Assembly (NCBI GenBank): GCA_910577875.1
Contig: CAJTNY010000010.1
Location: 1 to 54,955 of the forward strand
Reading direction: 5' to 3'
Length of the DNA stretch: 54,955 nucleotides
DNA from: an uncultured Christensenella sp.
GTDB taxonomy: Bacteria > Bacillota > Clostridia > Christensenellales > Borkfalkiaceae
Below are positions 49,625 to 54,955 of this stretch, one piece after another (positions within the stretch are counted from its first letter, which is position 1; each line of letters begins with the position of its first letter). The notes under the pieces are model-generated. The model had not been told where the DNA came from, ran no database searches, and saw only the letters and a list, made by a program, of their open reading frames with translations. The position numbers were made by a program, and so were the translations under genes.

Positions 49625-50805
49625 GAAAAAGAATAATTTTGCTTATCGTTCTCGCCGCCGCGCTTATTGCCGCGTTTACCGCCGGCGGTATAGTCGCTTA
49701 TGCGGAAGAAGACGGCAGAGAAGAACTTAATGAAAATATCTCCGAACTTTTAGAAGACCTTGATTTGACGGAACTTCAAAAATATCTTGACGAAAATACC
49801 GATAGTTATCTTTTTAAGTTCGGCGACACCGCAAAAGAAATAGTAGAATATCTCATACAAGGCAATCTCGGAACTGATTACGGCGGTTATTTAAGCGAAC
49901 TTTTTTCGATTATTTTCAAAAACGTTATTTCTTTAATACCTGCATTTGCGGAGATAACGGCGGTGGCGCTGCTTTCGGCTGTCGTGAGCGCGGCAGAAGG
50001 CAATGTTTTAAGTAAATCAACTTCTAAAATCGTACATCTCGCCTGTTATTCGTTGATAATATTGATTATCGGTTCGATGCTTGCGGGTATAATTTCAAAT
50101 TGCGTTACATGTATCAACAGCGTAAAAAAACAGATTGAAATAATCACTCCCATACTGGCAACGCTGACGGTGCTTACAGGTGGAACAAGTTCCGCAGCAA
50201 TTTACCAGCCGTCTGCAATATTTCTTTCGGGCGGAGCAGTTGAAATCGTAAGCGCGTTCATATTTCCCGCAACGATAGCTGTTATAATACTTAATTTTAT
50301 GTCCAAGCTCAATTCTCAAATGTCATTTTCGGGCGTAACTGCGCTTATTAAAAGCATTTTGAAATGGGTGATAGGGATAACTGTTACCGTATTCAGTATT
50401 TTTATTACGGCTCAGAGCTCTGCATCGTCGCTGTTTGACGGTATTATATTCAAAGCTACAAAATATGTGGTAAGCAATTCCGTGCCTATCGTAGGAAATT
50501 TTTTGTCAAGCGGATTCGATATGCTTACTTCCGCGGGACTGCTTATTAAAAGTTCAGTCGGAATATGCGGACTGATAATGCTTTTATTCGAACTGATAGG
50601 GCCGATAATACTACTTGCGGCGTTTTCTCTTATTTTGAAATTTGTAGGAGCAGTGGTTCAACCGATAGGGGAGAATAAGCTGTTTTCGCTATTATCTGAC
50701 CTGTCTAAAGATATAGAATACTTTATCGCGGGACTTTTGACGGTTGCGTTTATGTATGCGCTCGTAATAATGCTTATAATTAATTCAGCAAACAGTTTTA
50801 TATGA
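49621..50805 (+). CDS. spoIIIAE: Stage III sporulation protein AE
   Basis: 394 residues from ATG 49621; the frame extends upstream to 49537, but that part lies inside spoIIIAD. A signal peptide (LIVLAAALIAAFTAGGIVAYAEE) leads to a polar region and then about seven to eight membrane spans, the usual SpoIIIAE architecture. The ribosome site must lie within spoIIIAD. It is the largest membrane subunit of the SpoIIIA channel. Translational coupling is likely at both ends. Confidence 0.93.
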   Translation: MRKRIILLIVLAAALIAAFTAGGIVAYAEEDGREELNENISELLEDLDLTELQKYLDENTDSYLFKFGDTAKEIVEYLIQGNLGTDYGGYLSELFSIIFKNVISLIPAFAEITAVALLSAVVSAAEGNVLSKSTSKIVHLACYSLIILIIGSMLAGIISNCVTCINSVKKQIEIITPILATLTVLTGGTSSAAIYQPSAIFLSGGAVEIVSAFIFPATIAVIILNFMSKLNSQMSFSGVTALIKSILKWVIGITVTVFSIFITAQSSASSLFDGIIFKATKYVVSNSVPIVGNFLSSGFDMLTSAGLLIKSSVGICGLIMLLFELIGPIILLAAFSLILKFVGAVVQPIGENKLFSLLSDLSKDIEYFIAGLLTVAFMYALVIMLIINSANSFI

Positions 50806-51236
50806 AAACATATTTATTGACGGCGGCGGGGGTTATATTTTTATCTGTTATAATTTCGCTCGTAATTCCAGAAGGTAAATTAAATAAAAGCATAGTTTTC
50901 GTTATGCGAATGGCTTGCATTCTCGTTCTGATACAGCCTATTACAGGGATTTTTAAAATAAGTTCTGATTCGGAAGAAAAGCCGCTTTACGATTACGTTT
51001 ATATTTGTAAGGTATATTCCGACAATCAAAGCGAACAGCTTGAAAAATTGCTGTTAAAAGAGTTTTCCGAAGAATGCGATTGTATAGTTGAAATAGTACA
51101 CGATAACGGAAATTTCAAAGTCGAAAGCGTGACGGTGGAGACAAGTTCGCAAAATGAACAAATAATAAGAAATATTTATGCATATTTAGAAAAGTTAAAT
51201 TATATAAATATAACAGTATATGCGAAAAGTTATTGA
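50802..51236 (+). CDS. spoIIIAF: Stage III sporulation protein AF
   Basis: 144 residues: two N-terminal spans (YLLTAAGVIFLSVIISLVI and IVFVMRMACILVLIQPI) and a C-terminal ring-building-motif domain (about 60-144) that ends in VTVETSSQNEQIIRNIYAYLEK. It overlaps spoIIIAE by 4 nt (ATGA) and spoIIIAG by 17 nt. Confidence 0.9.
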   Translation: MKTYLLTAAGVIFLSVIISLVIPEGKLNKSIVFVMRMACILVLIQPITGIFKISSDSEEKPLYDYVYICKVYSDNQSEQLEKLLLKEFSEECDCIVEIVHDNGNFKVESVTVETSSQNEQIIRNIYAYLEKLNYINITVYAKSY

Positions 51237-51576
51237 TTACGTGAAAGAACATAAAAAAATTATCATAGTGGTCTTATTGCTCGCAATACTTATCGGCGCC
51301 GTTTATTTTATTGACAAAGGAAAAAAATCATCTTCGATGTCGGCGAATACCGCCAAGAGCGCATCTGAAACCAAACTCTGCGGAATTCTTTCAAACATCG
51401 AAGGTGTAGGAAATACTGATGTAATGATTACAGAAAACGAAGGAAAAATACTCGGAGTGGTAATCGTCTGCGAGGGCGCGGACAATATTATGACGAGGAA
51501 CAATATTTTAAACGCCGTCTCGACGGCGCTGAATATAGACAAAAAAATTATCGCAATCTATTCAATGACTGTATAA
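51220..51576 (+). CDS. spoIIIAG: Stage III sporulation protein AG (short)
   Basis: 118 residues: a short cytoplasmic start, one span (IIIVVLLLAILIGAVYFI) and an extracytoplasmic ring-building domain (KLCGILSNIEGVGNTDVMITEN, then GVVIVCEGADN and LNAVSTALNIDKKIIAIYSM). Bacillus subtilis SpoIIIAG is about twice as long; here the linker and insert forming the large ring are missing, although the ring motif is intact. It overlaps spoIIIAF by 17 nt. Confidence 0.9.
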   Translation: MRKVIDYVKEHKKIIIVVLLLAILIGAVYFIDKGKKSSSMSANTAKSASETKLCGILSNIEGVGNTDVMITENEGKILGVVIVCEGADNIMTRNNILNAVSTALNIDKKIIAIYSMTV

Positions 51577-51586
51577 GGAGAAATTT

Positions 51587-52072
51587 ATGTCAAAAACTAA
51601 AAAAATCATCGTAATGTCATCACTCGTACTTTTACTTGCAGTTACCGCGGTACTCAACGTGGTACTTGCAAAGAACAGGGCTGCGAAAGGCGATTCAGCC
51701 ATAACCACTTCCAATTATTTCACTAATTACCGTTCAGAAAGAACTACGACAAGAAGCGAAGAGCTCGTTCAGATTGACAGCGTTATCGCTCTCTATGAAG
51801 AAGGCAGCGAAAAATACACCGATGCTGTAAATCTTAAAATGAAAATAGTAGAAATGATGGAAAAAGAACTTGTTCTCGAAACAATGATTAAATCAAAAGG
51901 TTTTTCAGACGCAGTAGTTTCTATAGGTATGGATTCGGATAACGTAAACGTATTTATCAATTCCAGCGAATTGGATATGACAACTGCACTTTCGATATAC
52001 AATTGTCTTAAAGAAGAGGCCGGAATTAATCCTTTGAATATAATTATTATGCCTGTTTACTCACAAGTTTAA
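51587..52072 (+). CDS. spoIIIAH: Stage III sporulation protein AH
   Basis: 161 residues with one N-terminal span (IIVMSSLVLLLAVTAVLNVVLA) and a YscJ/FliF-like ring domain (LVLETMIKSKGFSDAVVSIGMDSDNVNVFINSS, about 100-135). In Bacillus it binds SpoIIQ across the intermembrane space. AAGGAG precedes the ATG, 10 nt after spoIIIAG. It is shorter than the Bacillus protein by about 55 residues. Last gene of the operon. Confidence 0.92.
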   Translation: MSKTKKIIVMSSLVLLLAVTAVLNVVLAKNRAAKGDSAITTSNYFTNYRSERTTTRSEELVQIDSVIALYEEGSEKYTDAVNLKMKIVEMMEKELVLETMIKSKGFSDAVVSIGMDSDNVNVFINSSELDMTTALSIYNCLKEEAGINPLNIIIMPVYSQV

Positions 52073-52080
52073 TATTGTAG

Positions 52081-52109
52081 TTGCAAAATAAAAAAAACTG
52101 TGTTATACT
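52081..52109 (+). promoter_or_regulatory. Promoter of asp23-nusB-folD-ispA cluster
   Basis: TTGCAA at 52081-52086, a 17-bp spacer and TATACT at 52104-52109. A TAAGGAG ribosome site follows before the ATG at 52128. Confidence 0.65.
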
Positions 52110-52127
52110 AACGATAAGGAGAAAATT

Positions 52128-52463
52128 ATGGCACATATCAGACACGACCCTACTTCTACGCAAAAGGGGAAAGTAACTTATAATTCGGGTATAGTAAGCG
52201 GTATAGTTGCGCTGGCTATAAACGAAGTCGACGGGGTTTCTCTTCTCAACACAAAGAACAAGGGCGTAAAGCTCAATTTTGAAAAACAAGGCATTATCGC
52301 AGATATAAGCGTAAAGGTAGACAGTAACTATAACGTTCCGTCGCTTGCTTTCAAAATTCAGCAGTCAATAAAACACAACGTCGAGTCGATGACGAAATAT
52401 AAGGTTGCGAAGGTTGACGTTCACATTCAGGACGTAAATTTCCCCGAAAATTCGGCATTGTAA
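52128..52463 (+). CDS. Asp23/Gls24 family protein (YqhY-like)
   Basis: 111 residues matching the Asp23 family: TYNSGIVSGIVALAINEVDGVSLL, then DISVKVDSNYNVPSLAFKIQQSIKHNVESMTKYKVAKVDVHIQDV. The position before nusB is the usual place of YqhY in Firmicutes, where it has been linked to fatty-acid synthesis control. Soluble, no signal. Strong TAAGGAG ribosome site; a hairpin follows before nusB. Confidence 0.92.
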   Translation: MAHIRHDPTSTQKGKVTYNSGIVSGIVALAINEVDGVSLLNTKNKGVKLNFEKQGIIADISVKVDSNYNVPSLAFKIQQSIKHNVESMTKYKVAKVDVHIQDVNFPENSAL

Positions 52464-52473
52464 ATATTACGTT

Positions 52474-52508
52474 TATTCCCTTAAAAATTTTAAGGGAATA
52501 TTTGTATT
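52474..52508 (+). terminator. Hairpin between asp23 and nusB
   Basis: TATTCCCTTA (52474-52483) pairs perfectly with TAAGGGAATA (52491-52500), then TTTGTATTT. No clear promoter follows before nusB, so partial read-through is likely. Confidence 0.7.
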
Positions 52509-52520
52509 TAACGGAGTTAT

Positions 52521-52925
52521 ATGAGAAAGTCGGCAAGAGAAACACTTTTTAAAATAGTATTTGCAACACAGTTTACAAAAAACGCGGATGAAAGTTTCGT
52601 TCGTGCGCTTTATAAGTCCGAAAAACTCACCGAAGACGATATCCGCTATTGCTCGGCTATACTTAATACTATAAACGCACACGGCGAAGAGATTGTGCGT
52701 ATTTTGGACGAGCGTTCGAGGCTTTTTCCGGAATCACGTCTTTTCCCTGCTGACAGAAGCATATTGATGATTGCGTTAGCGGAAATTATGTATTTTGACG
52801 GCATTCCTGAAGCCGTTTCGGTAAACGAAGCGGCAAATATCGCTTCAAAGTATTCTTCGGAGAAGAGCGCGTCTTTCGTCAGCGGTATTCTTTCGGAGAT
52901 AATCAGGGACAGGAAAAATGTATAA
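52521..52925 (+). CDS. nusB: Transcription antitermination factor NusB
   Basis: 134 residues, all-helical NusB fold: RKSARETLFKIVFATQF at the start and the conserved PADRSILMIALAEIMYFDGIPEAVSVNEAANIASKYSSEKSASFVSGILSEI block. It works with NusE in rRNA antitermination. CGGAG precedes the ATG. It overlaps folD by 8 nt. Confidence 0.94.
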   Translation: MRKSARETLFKIVFATQFTKNADESFVRALYKSEKLTEDDIRYCSAILNTINAHGEEIVRILDERSRLFPESRLFPADRSILMIALAEIMYFDGIPEAVSVNEAANIASKYSSEKSASFVSGILSEIIRDRKNV

Positions 52926-53769
52926 GATTCTCGACGGAAAGAAAATAGCGGCGGAGTTGCGCGTAAAAATTCGGGCCGACGTTTCCGAATTCAAGAAAAA
53001 TACTGGGAAGGATATAGGTCTTGCAGTCGTTCTCGTCGGGGATAATCAGGCTTCGCAGATTTACGTGCGCAATAAAATCAAAGCTTGCGAAGAAGTCGGC
53101 ATAAAGTCTTTCGCGTACTATCTTCCCGAAGAAACTTTGCAGAAAGATTTAAATGCGTTGCTTATAGAGCTCGCCGGGGACGATAATGTTAACGGAATTT
53201 TAGTGCAGTTGCCGTTACCGCAACATCTTGATTCCGATGAAGCATTAAAACTTATTCCGGAAAGCAAAGACGTGGACGGGTTTTCGGCGAATAGTATAGG
53301 TAACTTGTGTCTTGGCACAGAAAGCCTTGTCGCTTGTACTCCAAATGGAGTAATGAAAATTCTCGAATACGAAAATATAAATTTAAGCGGTAAAAACGCT
53401 GTTGTCGTCGGCAGGTCTAATATTGTCGGTAAACCTATGGCAATGCTTTTATTGAATGCAAATGCTACCGTAACGGTTTGCCACAGCCGAACCCGAAATC
53501 TTAAAGAACATTGCCTTAATGCCGATATTATAGTTGCGGCTGTCGGAAAAGCTAAATTGATTACAGTTGATATGATAAAAGACGGAGCTGTCGTTATCGA
53601 CGTCGGTATGAATAAAGATGAACACGGCAAACTTTGCGGAGACGTTGATTTTGAAAACGTCAAAGAAAAGTGTTCGTATATAACGCCTGTTCCGGGAGGC
53701 GTAGGACCTATGACTATAACTATGTTAATGTACAATACATATATTTCTGCGTTGAGGAGCGCGAATTGA
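52918..53769 (+). CDS. folD: Methylenetetrahydrofolate dehydrogenase/cyclohydrolase
   Basis: 283 residues, bifunctional one-carbon enzyme interconverting 5,10-methylene-, methenyl- and 10-formyl-tetrahydrofolate. The catalytic Lys lies in YVRNKIKACEEVGI; VNGILVQLPLPQHL, KDVDGF, the dinucleotide fold VVVGRSNIVGKPMAMLL and the terminal TPVPGGVGPMTITMLM are all typical. It overlaps nusB by 8 nt and ispA by 4 nt. Confidence 0.96.
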   Translation: MYKILDGKKIAAELRVKIRADVSEFKKNTGKDIGLAVVLVGDNQASQIYVRNKIKACEEVGIKSFAYYLPEETLQKDLNALLIELAGDDNVNGILVQLPLPQHLDSDEALKLIPESKDVDGFSANSIGNLCLGTESLVACTPNGVMKILEYENINLSGKNAVVVGRSNIVGKPMAMLLLNANATVTVCHSRTRNLKEHCLNADIIVAAVGKAKLITVDMIKDGAVVIDVGMNKDEHGKLCGDVDFENVKEKCSYITPVPGGVGPMTITMLMYNTYISALRSAN

Positions 53770-54644
53770 TAGATTTCGATAAAAAATTTAATGAATATCG
53801 GCATACGTTTGAAGAAGTTTTAAGCGGGTTTTGCTCTAATCTTGAGTGTAAACCTCAGATACTTTCCGACAGTTTAAAATATAGCCTTCAATTAGGCGGT
53901 AAACGCGTCCGTCCGGTTCTTATGCTGGCGGTTGGCGATTTGCTCGGAGTTGAAAGCGGAAAACTTTTGAATTTTGCATTGGCTTTGGAGCTTATTCACA
54001 CATATTCGCTTATTCATGACGACCTGCCGGATATGGATAACGATGATTATCGGCGTGGCAAGCCGTCGAATCATAAAGTTTTCGGTGCAGGCAACGCTAT
54101 TCTTGCGGGCGACGGGTTGCTCAATACCGCTTACTCGATTCTGTTCGGAGAGTGTTTTAATGGCGGCAATTTTATTTCTGCGTCGAAATATATATGCGAC
54201 TGCGCCGGAATAAACGGTATGATTTCCGGGCAGTCTGCCGATTTGCTTCATGAAAACGACGAAACCGTGGATAAAAATACTCTCTGTTTTATTTATGAAA
54301 ATAAAACTTCCAAGCTGATTATGGCGGCGCTTGCGGTACCGAGTATACTTAGCGGAGGTAAGTATTTTTCGGAACTTAAACTTCTTGGTAAAGAACTCGG
54401 TTTTCTTTTTCAGTATACGGACGATATTCTCGACGTCGAAGGCAGTTTTGAAAATATCGGTAAGAGTTTGGGAAAAGACAGAGAAGAAGGGAAATATACA
54501 AGCGTGCGTCTTTACGGACTTGACGGAAGCAAGATAACTTCCGATTTTCTCTGCGAAAACTGTATAAAAATTCTCGAAAGTATTGACGGGGATACCGATT
54601 TTCTTAAAAAATTTGCATATTATGTACGTCAAAGAACGCAATGA
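53766..54644 (+). CDS. ispA: Farnesyl/geranylgeranyl diphosphate synthase
   Basis: 292 residues starting at TTG 53766, behind a TTGAGGAG ribosome site; a longer frame back to 53670 lies inside folD. The two Asp-rich motifs are present: HDDLPDMDNDD (with the first DDxxxxD) and QYTDDILD. GGKRVRPVLML near the N-terminus and the short-chain trans-prenyl synthase length indicate condensation of isopentenyl diphosphate to C15 or C20 products. The usual xseA and xseB neighbours between folD and ispA are absent. A terminator follows at 54661. Confidence 0.94.
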   Translation: MIDFDKKFNEYRHTFEEVLSGFCSNLECKPQILSDSLKYSLQLGGKRVRPVLMLAVGDLLGVESGKLLNFALALELIHTYSLIHDDLPDMDNDDYRRGKPSNHKVFGAGNAILAGDGLLNTAYSILFGECFNGGNFISASKYICDCAGINGMISGQSADLLHENDETVDKNTLCFIYENKTSKLIMAALAVPSILSGGKYFSELKLLGKELGFLFQYTDDILDVEGSFENIGKSLGKDREEGKYTSVRLYGLDGSKITSDFLCENCIKILESIDGDTDFLKKFAYYVRQRTQ

Positions 54645-54660
54645 ATCAAATTATTTATAT

Positions 54661-54695
54661 ATAAGGAGAGCACATGACTCTCCTTTAAATTTTAT
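54661..54695 (+). terminator. Terminator after ispA
   Basis: AAGGAGAG (54663-54670) pairs with CTCTCCTT (54678-54685), followed by TAAATTTT. Confidence 0.8.
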
Positions 54696-54711
54696 GTGTT
54701 AAATTTCTATT

Positions 54712-54739
54712 GACTTTAATATAATATTGTGATACACTC
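54712..54739 (+). promoter_or_regulatory. Promoter of the structured RNA
   Basis: TTGACT at about 54712-54717 and TACACT about 17 bp later (54735-54740), with a closer TATAAT at 54719-54724 that is too near for this -35. The sequence after it has no ORF. Confidence 0.5.
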
Positions 54740-54744
54740 TCTTC

Positions 54745-54955
54745 GATTGATATAGTGGTGCAGTATTCTAGTCAATCGCCATTGATGCGAAGGCGGGGGT
54801 AAAATACCGTCAAAGGGCATATCGATGAAGTTTCTGGTGTTTGCTTGCTTTTGCCAAAAGTGGGTGAATGCTGGGAGTAAAGGTTTATGGGAGCTTGGTA
54901 ACGGCATACCGCAGCCTAACCCATTTACCGTGGAGGCTGGCGGAGTTTTCCGTCA
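54745..54955 (+). ncRNA. Structured RNA, probable 5' part of OLE RNA, cut by window end
   Basis: No plausible ORF, higher GC than the flanks, and multiple stems. GATTGA (54746-54751) pairs with TCAATC (54773-54778), and G-rich internal runs GGTAACGGC and GCGAAGGCGGGGG follow. It begins about 100 nt downstream of ispA in an asp23-nusB-folD-ispA cluster. That is the typical location of OLE RNA, a ~600-nt ornate noncoding RNA of anaerobic and extremophilic Firmicutes that works at the membrane with the protein OapA. Only about 210 nt are in the window, so the 3' end and oapA are not seen. Other structured RNAs cannot be excluded. Confidence 0.58.

Overview
The window reads as chromosome of a low-GC, spore-forming, fermentative anaerobe of the Clostridia. 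A Christensenellales-like gut lineage is an inference from gene style, not proof. The evidence is a complete spoIIIAA-AH operon, spo0A, bifunctional adhE, the NADH-dependent ferredoxin:NADP oxidoreductase nfnAB, DUF4364 and TSCPD-domain proteins, and BspA-type leucine-rich-repeat lipoproteins. Three chromosomal genes (5556, 21618 and polA at 43208) have a sigma-A type promoter whose -10 box ends exactly 7 nt before the ATG and no Shine-Dalgarno, which points to leaderless mRNAs.

Layout. 1-660: 3' part of a CRESS-type Rep (superfamily 3 helicase), probably from an integrated plasmid-like replicon whose other end lies outside the window. 661-2000: gene-poor zone with two small, partly broken membrane-protein genes. 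2000-8500: adhE, a small kinase and the nfnAB operon. 8500-16800: housekeeping and conserved genes (DUF4364/TSCPD pair, Nudix hydrolase, a pantothenate-type ECF transporter with coaX and hom, an ATP-grasp/flavoprotein pair, a lipoprotein). 16900-26700: tRNA-Ser, an ABC-2 exporter, M29 aminopeptidase, rRNA methyltransferase, a heterodimeric ABC exporter and an ABC-F protein. 26850-27620: spo0A. 27694-32217: a serine recombinase divergent from a giant BspA-like LRR lipoprotein built of nearly identical 69-bp repeats, with several dyads between them.

32356-43089 is the most striking region: a 10.7-kb element inserted in the 3' half of tRNA-Leu(CAA) and bounded by a perfect 55-bp direct repeat. 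It carries a tyrosine integrase with arm-type repeats near both ends, an XRE repressor with paired operators around a consensus promoter, a 55-aa single-span membrane peptide, two large surface or adsorption-type membrane proteins, a 60-aa two-span protein and a Zot-like (filamentous phage gene I) P-loop ATPase. These are followed by a coiled-coil protein, a zinc-ribbon protein, an orphan cytosine-methylase-like protein, a tandem winged-helix replication-initiator candidate, a hairpin/iteron-rich presumptive origin and a type I toxin-like 35-aa ORF. I interpret it as an inovirus-like (filamentous phage) prophage of a Gram-positive spore former, with unusual replication features.

43120-54955: polA and coaE; a second tRNA-Leu (TAA) abutting fragments of a large serine recombinase and an IS200-type transposase; a YjbR-like protein; spoIIIAA-AH; then asp23, nusB, folD and ispA. 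Just after ispA a promoter and a structured, apparently noncoding transcript begin and run off the window. From its position in the nusB-folD-ispA cluster it is probably the 5' part of an OLE RNA.
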